Of a DNA stretch of 64,000 nt, positions 37,374 to 47,318 are shown piece after piece. Numbering within the stretch: the first letter of the stretch is position 1; every line of letters starts with the position of its first letter. Under the pieces are notes generated by a model. That model made no database searches and was not told where the DNA came from. It worked only from the letters and a program-made list of their open reading frames with translations. The stretch is from Mycolicibacterium thermoresistibile (GTDB taxonomy: Bacteria; Actinomycetota; Actinomycetes; Mycobacteriales; Mycobacteriaceae), in the NCBI RefSeq assembly GCF_900187065.1, contig NZ_LT906483.1:3348001-3412000 (forward strand), given 5' to 3'. A program made the translations under genes and the position numbers.

Positions 37374-37393
37374 TATAACTCTGGCGTTATACT
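37374..37393 (+). promoter_or_regulatory. Toxin-antitoxin promoter and operator
   Basis: TATACT at 37388-37393 is an ideal -10 box, and the toxin ATG follows after 6 bases, so the transcript is probably leaderless. A perfect dyad TATAAC-N6-GTTATA (37374-37391) overlaps the -10 box and is the natural operator for the HTH antitoxin. Confidence 0.65.
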
Positions 37394-37399
37394 ATTCTC

Positions 37400-37738
37400 A
37401 TGTGGGAGGTCATCCTGGTCGAGGAGGTGGAACAGTGGTTCTTCAGCCTGGACCCCGATGTGATTGACGTGGTTACCGGTGCCATCGACCGGTTGGAGGA
37501 GAGCGGACCAGCGTTGGGACGCCCGACCGCCGACCGGGTGAAGGGCTCCAAGTACCACCACATGAAGGAGCTGCGCCCCGCAGGCACCAGCATCCGCATC
37601 CTGTACATCTTCGACCCGACGCGGCGAGCAGTGCTGCTGGTGGCGGGCGACAAGGCAGGACAGTGGAAGAAGTGGTATCAGGACAACATCCCCGTGGCGG
37701 AACAGCGCTACGAGAGATGGTTTGAGAGAGGTGAGTGA
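37400..37738 (+). CDS. HigB/RelE-like toxin of the phage Gp49 family
   Basis: 112 residues. WEVILVEEVEQWFFSLDPDV, VKGSKYHHMKELRP, SIRILYIFDPTRRAVLLVAGDKAG and WKKWYQDNI follow the Gp49/HigB pattern (Pfam PF05973 type): a small ribosome-dependent mRNA interferase with basic active-site residues. The toxin precedes the antitoxin, the order typical of higBA. One base separates it from the antitoxin ATG, so expression is coupled. Start chosen at ATG 37400, with no room for a leader after the -10 box. Confidence 0.85.
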   Translation: MWEVILVEEVEQWFFSLDPDVIDVVTGAIDRLEESGPALGRPTADRVKGSKYHHMKELRPAGTSIRILYIFDPTRRAVLLVAGDKAGQWKKWYQDNIPVAEQRYERWFERGE

Positions 37739-37739
37739 C

Positions 37740-38066
37740 ATGGCACGCAGTTGGCGGGATGTCCGGGCTGAGGCGGTCGCCTCAGGTCGTGTCGATCCGG
37801 CGCGGGCTGACGCCGCGCGCAGGCGGATGAAGGTGATGGAGCACGCTCACACGCTGGCTGAAGTGCGCAAGACCCTCGGCATGTTGCGCCAGGAGGACAT
37901 CGCTCAGCGCATGGGAGTGTCCCAGGCTCGCGTGTCGAAGCTGGAGCGCGGCGACCTGGCGCACACCGAGCTGGGAACGCTGCTGTCCTACATTCAGGCG
38001 ATGGGCGGCGAACTGAAGATCGAGGCGCGGATCGGTGACAACAGCATCGACCTGATCCCGGCATAA
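37740..38066 (+). CDS. XRE-family HTH antitoxin (HigA-like)
   Basis: 108 residues from ATG 37740; the frame open to 37722 overlaps the toxin. A helix-turn-helix lies at residues about 48-75 (RQEDIAQRMGVSQARVSKLE) and a C-terminal YIQAMGGELKIEARIGD strand region is typical of antitoxins paired with Gp49-type toxins. It is expected to neutralise the toxin and repress the operon at the dyad near 37374-37391. A strong terminator follows 13 bases after its stop. Confidence 0.87.
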   Translation: MARSWRDVRAEAVASGRVDPARADAARRRMKVMEHAHTLAEVRKTLGMLRQEDIAQRMGVSQARVSKLERGDLAHTELGTLLSYIQAMGGELKIEARIGDNSIDLIPA

Positions 38067-38078
38067 CCCGAACAGTTC

Positions 38079-38111
38079 CAGAGCCCCGCACCGATCCGGT
38101 GCGGGGCTCTG
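38079..38111 (+). terminator. Intrinsic terminator of the toxin-antitoxin operon
   Basis: A perfect 15-bp stem (38079-38093 with 38097-38111, CAGAGCCCCGCACCG and its complement) with a 3-base loop, followed by TTCGTCGTC. There are few Ts, as is usual in mycobacteria. The 200 bases after it, up to 38312, hold nothing I can support. Confidence 0.85.
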
Positions 38112-38312
38112 TTCGTCGTCAGCGTCATCACCATCACCAACAGCAGGAACAGATGTTCACCGGGATGTCCACCGGGAACGTCACGTCCCCGTGCGGTCAG
38201 GCGACCCATGCCCATCTGCTCACCACTCTCGGCATTGTGGACACTGCCAAGTCTGTCGGTGAGTTCGTAGAAGTCGTTCCTCAATTCGACCGCTCCCACC
38301 AGGAGCGACCGC

Positions 38313-38491
38313 TCAGGTCAGGTCCACGACGGGCGCACCAGGGGCGTTGGTCTTCACGGACTCGATCCCGTTGAGCGCCCCAGACCGCGTGGTGTAGCCC
38401 TCGCTGACGGCGATGGTCTCCCCGTTTCCCGCTTTCAGCCGGAATCGGTACTCCCCGCCCGGTCCTTGTACAGCTCGAACTTGCCTGCCAT
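38313..38491 (-). pseudogene. DUF1508 (YegP-type) protein, frameshifted
   Basis: ATG 38491 with GGGGGGAC ribosome site opens MAGKFELYKDRAG, the start of DUF1508 proteins. The rest of the domain, GEYRFRLKAGNGETIAVSEG and GALNGIESVKTNAPGAPVVD plus LT, continues in another frame to the stop at 38313. The frame changes at a run of four Cs on the plus strand (38453-38456); one more base would restore it. The intact product would be about 59 residues, a single small domain of unclear function. Either a recent mutation or a homopolymer sequencing error. Confidence 0.75.
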
Positions 38492-38540
38492 GTGTCCCCC
38501 CATACTTGGCTTGACAGGCACGGCACCAACAAGCACCGAC

Positions 38541-39910
38541 TGTCGTCTGCCATGAGCTTGGGACCAGTGTGACCTGATTTTTGCCAGGAGGATGGGACCA
38601 CCTGGATTGCCAGTTATGGGACCACCGGCGCGTCGCGTCGGTGGTCTCTTCGTTTGTTCGTTCGATCGTCGTGACAGCTCTAGTCACGGAGGCAGCGGGC
38701 ATGGCTTTTCGGGAGGTCAATGTGAACGAGATCAGGGAAGTACTGCGGTTGTGGCTGGGGGTGGCCGGGTTACCGGCGCCAGGCCTGCGCACGATCGCCG
38801 CGCATTGCGGCCTGGACCGCAAAACGGTGCGCCGCTATGTGCAGGCCGCGCATGCTGCCGGTCTGCGCCGAGACGACGACGCCAGCGTGATCGATGACGG
38901 GTTGATCGGGGCGGTCGCCGAGGCGGTGCGCCCGGTGCGCCCGCATGGTCATGGTGCGGCGTGGGAACAGTTGTTGGCGTTCGAGGGACAGATCAGGGCG
39001 TGGGTGGCCGGCGACGGTGAACAGCGGCCGTTGACGATCACCAAGATCCACACGTTGCTGGCCCGGCAGGGGTGTGTGGTGCCGTATCGAACGTTGCACC
39101 GATTCGCCAGTGAGCGTTGTGGTTTCGGCCGCAAGGGCACCACGGTACGGGTTGCTGATGGTGATCCCGGCGTGGAGTGCCAGATCGATTTCGGCTACCT
39201 GGGAATGCTCACCGACGCCACGGACGGTCGGCGCCGCAAGGTGCATGCGTTGATCTTCACCGCCGTCTACTCCCGGCACATGTTCGTCTGGCTGACGTAC
39301 TCGCAGACCCTGGCGGCGGTGATCGCCGGATGTCAGGCGGCGTGGGCGTTTTTCGGTGGGGTGTTCGCAGTGCTGATCCCCGACAATTTGAAACCGGTGA
39401 TCGCTTCTGCTGATGCGCTCAACCCGCAGTTCACCCGTGGGTGGCTGGACTACGCCGGTCATGGCGGATTCCTCACCGACCCGGCCAGGGTGCGGTCCCC
39501 GAAGGATAAGCCGCGGGTGGAACGCGTGGTGCAGTATGTGCGCCGAAACTTCTGGGACGGTGAAACATTCAGCAGTCTCGACGAAGCTCAGCACGTCGCG
39601 ACCGTGTGGTGTGAGCGCACCGCCGGGACCCGCATCCACGGCACCACCTGCGCGCGTCCGCTGGAGGTGTTCACCGCCGAAGAACAGCCGCTACTGCTGG
39701 CGATGCCGGGGGTCTATGACGTGCCGGTGTTCAAAGCGGTCAAGGTGCACCGTGATTTCCACGCCGAGGTCGCCAAAGCGCTGTACTCGCTGCCCGAGTG
39801 TTGGATCGGCACCACGTTGGACGTGCGTGCCGATGGGGAGTTGGTGAAGTTCTATCACCGCGGCACGCTGGTGAAAGTCCATCCCCGCCAGCCGGCCGGG
39901 GGCCGCAGCA
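38541..39910 (+). mobile_element. IS21-family element, right part missing
   Basis: It contains an istA gene without istB and without a right end. The left end probably begins TGTCGTCTGCCATGAGC near 38541. Between there and istA the word TGGGACCA recurs (38559-38566 as TTGGGACCA, 38593-38600, 38617-38624), like the multiple terminal repeats of IS21 elements. It is cut at 39910/39911 by the end of an IS256-family element. Confidence 0.75.
38701..39910 (+). pseudogene. istA: IS21-family transposase IstA, C-terminus lost
   Basis: The ATG 38701 starts MAFREVNVNEIREVLRLWLG. Helix-turn-helix near residues 30-50 (LRTIAAHCGLDRKTVRRYV), then an integrase catalytic core with all three acidic residues: Asp in VECQIDFGYLG (about 161), Asp in VLIPDNLKP (about 228) and Glu in KPRVERVVQYVRRNF (about 274). 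After about 403 codons the sequence switches to an IS256-family end and then IS5 sequence; the open frame to 39978 is a chimera. The partner ATPase gene istB is absent, so it cannot transpose. Confidence 0.85.
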
Positions 39911-39934
39911 GAGCGTGTCAAGTTTTCTGTGTAA
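39911..39934 (+). repeat. Isolated 24-bp end of the IS256-family element
   Basis: Identical over 24 bases to the left end of the complete IS256-family copy (50735-50758). It abuts istA on one side and the IS5-family element on the other. It is the only trace of a former IS256 copy here. Confidence 0.85.
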
Positions 39935-40821
39935 CTGACGGTTTCAGAATGATCTCCGCAGTCGCCTCAAACAGATGATGCTGCACGCGAGTTCGAGCAG
40001 CCCCTGATGCAAGTCCGCTCGTACCTCGGAACGTGTTCGCAGACGCTTGAACTGGTGCAACCAAGCGAAGGTCCGCTCGACGACCCAGCGGACCTTGCCG
40101 AGCCCGGAGCCATGCGCGGCGCCTCGGCGGGCAATCATCGGGGTGATCCCCTTTTCGCGAAGCAGGTTTCGGTACTTGTCGTAGTCGTAGCCTCGGTCGG
40201 CGAACAACCGGCGGGGCCGATTCCGCGGCCGGCCCCGCCGGCCTCGAATACGGGGGATCGCCTCGACGAGCGGCATCAGTTGAGTGACGTCGTGGCGGTT
40301 TCCGCCGGTCAGCGACACCGCAAGAGGGGTTCCGTGCCGGTCGACGATCACATGGTGCTTGCTGCCGGTGCGGCCGCGATCGACCGGTGAGGGTCCCGTG
40401 TGATCCCCCCTTTGAGGGCCCGCACGTGCGAGCCGTCGACGGCGACGTCGTCCATCTCGAGCAACCCGGCGGCTCGCAGCTCCGCGAGCAGCATCTCGTG
40501 CAGCCGCGGCCACACCCCGGCCTCGGTCCACTCCCGCAACCTGCGCCAGCAGGTCACTCCGCTGCACCCGATCGTCTCTGCCGGCACATCACGCCAGGCC
40601 ACGTTGGTGCGCAGAACGAACATGATGCCGGCCAGGGCGACCCGGTCGTCGACCGGCTTGCGCCCCGGAAACCGGAACCGGCGGGCAGATCTGGGCGGAA
40701 GCAGCGGAGCTACACGCTCCCACAGATCGTCAGGAACAAGATCAACAGACACTCTCGACACGGTGCCCGAAACCGTCCCGGAACGCCATCTACCACGCCG
40801 AACTCATTCTGAAACGGTCAG
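39935..40821 (-). mobile_element. Complete IS5-family (IS427-like) element
   Basis: 887 bp. Terminal inverted repeats CTGACGGTTTCAGAAT (39935-39950) and, inverted at the other end, CTGACCGTTTCAGAAT (40806-40821) differ at one position. A 3-base TAA is repeated outside both ends (39932-39934, 40822-40824), a probable target duplication. It encodes a two-frame transposase on the minus strand. Confidence 0.9.
39944..40761 (-). CDS. IS5-family transposase, two frames joined by a -1 frameshift
   Basis: The first frame runs from ATG 40761 (MSRVSVDLVPDDLWERVAPL) and contains the N-terminal domain and the first catalytic Asp (MDDVAVDGSHVRALKG). The second frame continues at DHTGPSPVDRGRTGSKHHV with Asp in RLFADRGYDYDKY and Glu in WVVERTFAWLHQFKRLRTR, the Y-R-E-K type signature. 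The change of frame occurs at AAAGGGGGGATC (about 40399-40410, minus strand), a slippery run suitable for programmed -1 frameshifting as in many IS427-group elements. The catalytic triad is complete, so this copy may be active. Confidence 0.85.
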
Positions 40822-41246
40822 TAAGCCGGTTTGAACGCGTAGGTGAGCAGCTGCTCACCTGACTCAGTCTCGAAAACCGTTGTGGTGCTGACCATCTTCT
40901 GGCCGATCGACAGCTCCGTGGCGGTCGCGCCGATGAGTAGCGCCTCGACCAGCACACCCTCAGGCAGCTCGATGAACCCGACGATGTAGGGCTTGAACTC
41001 CTCGGGCGAGCGCTTGCCCTTGTACGGCAGCGGCGGCGGGAACTCCTGGGTGGTGTAGGTGTAGAGGGTGCCCTCGGTGGACAGTTCGATCGGCTCGATG
41101 TCCTCCTGGATCGCCGGGTCGGCGTCGAACAGCTCCGGCCGCTCGGGCGGGAACTTCACCACGCCGGTCGACCGGCGCCGCGAGCCCAGCAACACGGCGC
41201 GGTCGCCGTCGACCCGGAACACGTTGTCTGCGATGAGTTGAGTCAT
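40818..41246 (-). CDS. OB-fold (DUF35) acyl-CoA-associated protein, end supplied by an IS
   Basis: 142 residues. TYTTQEFPPPLPYKGKRSP and FKPYIVGFIELPEGVLVEAL are typical of DUF35 OB-fold proteins that bind acyl-CoA and partner thiolases or Ltp2-type aldolases. The usual zinc ribbon is not functional: the equivalent LLGSRRRSTGVVKFPPE has no cysteine, and the whole protein lacks Cys. One base separates it from the thiolase gene upstream, so a complex with that thiolase is likely. The last two codons and the stop (TAC TGA) come from the target duplication and the inserted IS5-family end, so the natural C-terminus was changed by a few residues. Confidence 0.82.
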   Translation of the reverse strand: MTQLIADNVFRVDGDRAVLLGSRRRSTGVVKFPPERPELFDADPAIQEDIEPIELSTEGTLYTYTTQEFPPPLPYKGKRSPEEFKPYIVGFIELPEGVLVEALLIGATATELSIGQKMVSTTTVFETESGEQLLTYAFKPAY

Positions 41247-41247
41247 G

Positions 41248-42438
41248 TCATGCCACCTCGATTACCATTGCCGCACCCATTCCGCCGCCCGCGCACATCG
41301 ACAGGACGCCGAGTCCGCCTCCGCGACGCCGTAATTCGTGGATCGCCGACGTCACCATCCGCGCCCCGGTGGCCGCGATCGGATGACCCAGGCTGATCCC
41401 GGAGCCGTAGACGTTCACGATCTCGTCGTCGAGACCGAGTTCCCGCGTGCACGCGATCGCCTGCGCGGCGAACGCCTCGTTGATCTCGAACAGCGCGACG
41501 TCGGAGATCGTGCGCCCCGCCAGATCCAGCGCCTTGGGGATCGCGTAGATCGGGCCGCTGCCCGTGCGATTCGGCTCCACCCCCACCGATGCCCACGACA
41601 GCACATGGGCCAGCACCGGGCGATGGGTGTCGGGTCGGGCCAGCGCGACGACCGCCGCGGCGTCGTTGACGCCGGACGAGTTACCCGCCGTCACCGTGAA
41701 ACCCTCGATCTCCGGGTGCAAAACCTTCAGCCCGGCCAGCACCTCCATGCTGGTGTCGCGGCGCGGATGCTCGTCCTCGGCGAATGTGATTGTCGACCCG
41801 TCGGCCTGCGGCACCTCGACGGGCACGATCTCGTCGATGAACGAGCCCGCGTCGATCGCCTTGACCGCGCGCTGGTGACTGCGCAGCGCCCACTCGTCCT
41901 GCTCCTGCCTGCTGATGCCGTATTGCACCGCGCAGTTGTGCGCCACCGTGATCGACATGTCGACCGCGGGAGCATCCTCGGTCGGGGGATGGGAGAACGG
42001 GAACCATGGATCCTCGTAGTCCTCCGGCGCCTTGCCCGACGTGAACGGCTTGCGCTTGCGCAGCACCGGGGTCGTCGAGCACGATTCCATGCCGCCGGCC
42101 AGCACCGCGGTGCTCATCCCGGCCGCGATCTGGCCGGCGGCCACTGCGATCGCCGACAGGCTCGACGCGCACTGCCGGTTGACGGCCAGCCCTGGGATGG
42201 AGGTCAGCCCGAGGTCGACCGCGACGTAACGCGCGCTGTCACCTCCGCCCTGCAGGACCTCGGCCAGCACGAAGTCATCGAAGTCGGTGGCGTCTAGTCC
42301 GGAGCGCTCGACGGCCGCCGCGACCACCGGTTTGGCCAGTTCGACGGCGGGCGTGTTGGCCAGCGAGCCGCGACGGGCGGTGCCGATCGGGGTGCGGGCG
42401 GCGGCCACGATCGCCGCGCGGGACGTCGTCGACGTCAT
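41248..42438 (-). CDS. Acetyl-CoA acyltransferase (thiolase, FadA family)
   Basis: 396 residues. Thiolase signatures are complete: nucleophilic Cys in VNRQCASSLSAIAVAAG (about residue 91), NEAFAAQ, GHPIAATGARM with the catalytic His, and the second Cys in SMCAGGGMGAAMVIE. It cleaves 3-ketoacyl-CoA in the last step of beta-oxidation. First gene of a thiolase-DUF35 pair transcribed from the region with the 42479-42498 operator-like motif. Confidence 0.93.
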   Translation of the reverse strand: MTSTTSRAAIVAAARTPIGTARRGSLANTPAVELAKPVVAAAVERSGLDATDFDDFVLAEVLQGGGDSARYVAVDLGLTSIPGLAVNRQCASSLSAIAVAAGQIAAGMSTAVLAGGMESCSTTPVLRKRKPFTSGKAPEDYEDPWFPFSHPPTEDAPAVDMSITVAHNCAVQYGISRQEQDEWALRSHQRAVKAIDAGSFIDEIVPVEVPQADGSTITFAEDEHPRRDTSMEVLAGLKVLHPEIEGFTVTAGNSSGVNDAAAVVALARPDTHRPVLAHVLSWASVGVEPNRTGSGPIYAIPKALDLAGRTISDVALFEINEAFAAQAIACTRELGLDDEIVNVYGSGISLGHPIAATGARMVTSAIHELRRRGGGLGVLSMCAGGGMGAAMVIEVA

Positions 42439-42478
42439 ATGTCTCCCAGGGTAGTCGGATGGAGGGTCTGCAGAGGCA

Positions 42479-42498
42479 CTATACAGCTAAATAGATAG
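42479..42498. promoter_or_regulatory. AT-rich operator-like motif, copy 1
   Basis: CTATACAGCTAAATAGATAG lies in the 80-base gap between the MaoC gene and the thiolase start. It shares 17 of 20 bases with the motif at 44073-44092 and 15 of 20 with 57098-57117. CTAT and ATAG form its outer dyad, as in TetR-type operators. TATAGT inside it, read on the minus strand, could be the thiolase -10 box. Confidence 0.6.
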
Positions 42499-42518
42499 AT
42501 AAATAAGTGATTGCGCCG

Positions 42519-44092
<1,574 letters not shown>

Positions 44093-44138
44093 CGATATTG
44101 TTAGGTGTGCCTGTGGTCGGCTGACGGATGGGAGTGAC

Positions 44139-44597
44139 ATGAAAACGATCGGATCCATCGACGAGGCGATCGCGGCGGCCGGTACCGAACTCGGTGTCAG
44201 CCAGTGGTTCGAGGTGGAACAGGAGCGCATCAGCCAGTTCGCCGACGTCACGCTCGACCACCAGTGGATCCACGTCGACACCGAGCGCGCGAAGACCGAG
44301 AGTCCCTACGGCACCACGATCGCACACGGCTTCCTCACGCTGTCGCTGATCCCGGGCCTGAGCAAGGACAACTACCGTGTCGACAACGCGAAGATGGGCC
44401 TCAACTACGGCCTCAACAAGGTCCGATTCCTAGCGCCGGTGAAGGCCGGCAGCCGCGTGCGCGTGCGCTCGGAGATGGCCGAGGCGGACAAGATCGGAGA
44501 TGACACCGTGAATTTGCTGGTCCGCCACACCGTCGAGATCGACGGCTCCGAGAAACCGGCCGCCGTCGTCGAGATGATCTCGCGGTGGATCTTCTGA
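44139..44597 (+). CDS. MaoC-type (R)-specific enoyl-CoA hydratase
   Basis: 152 residues. FADVTLDHQWIHVDTERA and SPYGTTIAHGFLTLSLIPGL form the hydratase-2 motif with the catalytic Asp and His. It adds water to trans-2-enoyl-CoA. GGAGTGAC precedes the ATG. Its TGA overlaps the ATG of the next gene (TGATG at 44595-44599). First gene of the plus-strand operon hydratase, Ltp2-like protein, acyl-CoA ligase. Confidence 0.92.
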   Translation: MKTIGSIDEAIAAAGTELGVSQWFEVEQERISQFADVTLDHQWIHVDTERAKTESPYGTTIAHGFLTLSLIPGLSKDNYRVDNAKMGLNYGLNKVRFLAPVKAGSRVRVRSEMAEADKIGDDTVNLLVRHTVEIDGSEKPAAVVEMISRWIF

Positions 44598-45790
44598 TGA
44601 GCCGGGGTCCGTTCGACGGTAAGGCGGTGCTGACCGGCGCCGGCAAGTCCCAGGTCGGGCGTCGACTCGGCCGGACCGGCCTGGACCTCACCCTGGAGGC
44701 CGTGCTGCGTGCGATCGCCGACGCGGGCCTGGACGTTGACGACATCGACGGCATCGCCAGCTATCCCGGTCCCGGCGTTCCGGACCCGGGGTTCAGCGGA
44801 GCCGGTATCCACGACGTCCGCAACGCGCTCGGCCTGCGCAGCCGGTGGTACATCTCCAGCATGGAGACCGCGGGCCAGATCGGACCCGTGATGGAGGCCT
44901 GCATGGCCGTCAGTCTCGGGCTGGCCAACCATGTCGTCGTGTTCCGGTCGGTGTGGGAGTCCACCGCCGCGCAGCAGGGCGGCGGCGGGCGCGCGTCGGT
45001 GTTGTTCAGCGGGGGCAAGCTGCCACCGCACCTGGAGTGGGTGGCGCCGTTCGGCGCGCTGTCGGCAGCGAACTGGCTCGCCATGCCCGCCCAGCGGTAC
45101 ATGCAGGAATACGGGCTCACCCGCGAACAGCTCGGCGCCATCGCGATCAACGCGCGCCGCAACGCCGGGCTCAATCCGGACGCGATCTACCGCGAGCCGA
45201 TGACGATGGACGACTACCTCGGCGCGCGGATGATCTCGGAACCGTTGTGCCTCTACGACTGTGACATCCCGTGCGACGGCGCCACCGCGGTGATCGTGTC
45301 ACGCCGCGACGCCGCCAAGGGACTTCCGCGCCATCCGCTGACCGTGGGGTCCGTCGGCCCCGGGATGTTCGAACGCGCCACGTGGGACCAGCGCTCCGAC
45401 CTCACTACGATGGCCGCCCACGACTCCGCGGCCACACTGTGGCAGAACACCACGCTGACCCCGAAAGACGTCGACATGGCGCAGATCTACGACGGCTTCT
45501 CGTTCCTGACCGTGATGTGGCTGGAGGCGCTGGGGTTCTGCGAGCACGGCAGGGTTGGCGAGTTCATCGAGGGCGGCCAGCGGATCGCCCTGGACGGTGA
45601 CCTGCCGATCAACACCAGCGGCGGTCAGCTCTCCGCGGGACGGCTGCACGGAATGGGCTTCCTGCATGAGGCGTGCGTGCAGATGTGGGGAGAGGGTGGC
45701 GACCGCCAGGCCCCCAAGACGCCCGAGGTCGTCGCCGTCGGCGTCGGTGGCGGCCCGGTGGCCGGTTCGATGCTGCTCAGCAGCCGATGA
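44597..45790 (+). CDS. Ltp2-like thiolase-fold protein lacking the nucleophilic Cys
   Basis: 397 residues from ATG 44597 (MSRGPFDGKAVLTGAGKSQV). Thiolase/lipid-transfer fold with NHVVVFRSVWESTAAQQGGG and GALSAANWLAMPAQRYMQEY. At the place of the active-site Cys it reads SSMETAGQIGPVMEA, and the region of the catalytic His reads TSGGQLSAGRLHGMGFLHEA. So it is not a normal thiolase; relatives (Ltp2 class) perform retro-aldol cleavage of hydroxyacyl-CoA with a DUF35 partner. No DUF35 gene is adjacent; the nearest is at 40818. Its stop overlaps the next ATG (45787-45790). Confidence 0.82.
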   Translation: MSRGPFDGKAVLTGAGKSQVGRRLGRTGLDLTLEAVLRAIADAGLDVDDIDGIASYPGPGVPDPGFSGAGIHDVRNALGLRSRWYISSMETAGQIGPVMEACMAVSLGLANHVVVFRSVWESTAAQQGGGGRASVLFSGGKLPPHLEWVAPFGALSAANWLAMPAQRYMQEYGLTREQLGAIAINARRNAGLNPDAIYREPMTMDDYLGARMISEPLCLYDCDIPCDGATAVIVSRRDAAKGLPRHPLTVGSVGPGMFERATWDQRSDLTTMAAHDSAATLWQNTTLTPKDVDMAQIYDGFSFLTVMWLEALGFCEHGRVGEFIEGGQRIALDGDLPINTSGGQLSAGRLHGMGFLHEACVQMWGEGGDRQAPKTPEVVAVGVGGGPVAGSMLLSSR

Positions 45791-47318
45791 CCGCGCTGAC
45801 GGTGGGAGACATCGTCTCCGACAACGCTCACCGCTTCCCGGACGTCGTCGCCTACCGGATGGGCGAGAGGACGCTCACCCATGCCGAGCTCTACGACCGG
45901 GCAACCCGTCTGGTGTCGGCGATGGTGGCCGCCGGCGTGCGGCGCCAGGACCGCATCGCGATTCTCAGCCGCAACAGCATCGAGTTCGGCGAGGTGATGG
46001 CGGCCACCCACCTCAGCGGAATCATCCTGGCCACTGTCAACTTCCGGCTCACCGGCGGTGAGGTCCGCGACGTGATCAACCGGGTCCGGCCGAAGATCGT
46101 GTTCGTCGGCGACGAGTTCGCGCCGATGGTCGCCGACCTCGCCGGGCAGTTGACGTCGACGCCGCTTCTGGTGTGCGTCGGCGACGGACACTCCGCGATG
46201 ACGGACTACGAGGAGTTCGTCGCCTCCGGTCGCGCTGGGGATGTCGCGCTGCGCGCGCGGCCGGAGGACATCGCCTGCCTGATCTTCACCAGCGGCACCA
46301 CCGGTGCGTCGAAGTGCTGCATTCTCGGTCAAACCGAGCACCGCCGCGTACTGTTCACAATGAACAATGAAATGCGCTCCGGCTCTGACGATCAGATCCT
46401 GATCAACATGCCGATGTTCCACATCGGCGCGATGGCGATGCTTGGCGGCATGCACGCCCGCGGCGGGACCGTGGTGCTGCAACAGCAGTTCGATCCGGAC
46501 GAGGCGGTCCGGTTGATCGCTGAGCATCGGATCACCGTGCTGCATCTGGCACCGGTGATGTTGAGCGCGCTGCTCGACGCGGTCACCGACACCGGGTCGC
46601 TCGAGTCGCTGCACACCGTCGTGTACGCCGCCGCGCCGATGACCATGAACATCCTCGAGCGTGCGCTCGCGCTGATGCCCTCGGTCGGATTCCTCAACCT
46701 GTACGGACAGACCGAGGCGATCGTGTCCGGGTTGCCCCGCGAACTGCACGCCGGTGATCCGGAGGCACTACGCTCGGTCGGCTTCCCGTTCCCGGGCAAC
46801 CGGGTGCGCATCGTCGACGACGACGGTGCCGACGTTCCAGTCGGAGAGGCGGGCGAGATTGTGGTGCAGTCGGATTCACTATTCCGCGGGTACTGGGACG
46901 ATCAGGCCGCGACCTTGGCGACGCTGCGCGACGGCTGGTGTCACACCGGGGACGTCGGGCGATTCGACGAGCGCGGTCTGCTGTATCTGGTGGACCGCAA
47001 GAAGGACGTCATCATCACCGGCGGGGAGAACGTGTACTCGCCGGAGGGGAGGACGCCGTTTTGCGGGTGACCGGTATCGCCGCGTGCGCGGTGGTCGGTG
47101 CCCCCGACGAGCGCTGGGGTGAGGCGGTGTGCGCGGTCGTCGTGTGTGAACCCGGTGCCGACGTCACACTCGAAGCCGTGCAGGCGGAGGTCCGGCAGCG
47201 GCTGGCCGCGTACAAGATCCCGCGCCGGCTCGTGATCGTCGACGAGCTACCCGTGCTGCCCAGTGGCAAGGTCGACAAAAAGCGGCTTCGCGCCCAGGTC
47301 GCTCAGACCGGGGGATAG
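45787..47318 (+). pseudogene. Acyl-CoA ligase, frameshifted near its C-terminal domain
   Basis: ATG 45787 opens a normal ANL ligase: LIFTSGTTGASKCCIL, NLYGQTEAIVSGLPR, GWCHTGDVGRFDERGLLYLV and DRKKDVIITGGENVYSPE. Then GAGGGGAGGACG (about 47043-47054) lacks one base relative to the expected Glu-Val-Glu-Asp, and the frame stops at 47070. The remaining C-terminal domain, VLRVTGIAACAVVGAPDERW to the catalytic LPSGKVDKKRLRAQ, continues intact in another frame to 47318. Without it the enzyme loses its catalytic Lys. Single-base loss, recent; it could also be a sequencing error. Confidence 0.82.

Noticed and set aside
37994..38299. Minus-strand frame with ELRNDFYELTDRLGSVHNAE
   Set aside because: Partly antisense to the antitoxin and its terminator, no start site or ribosome site; coding cannot be supported.
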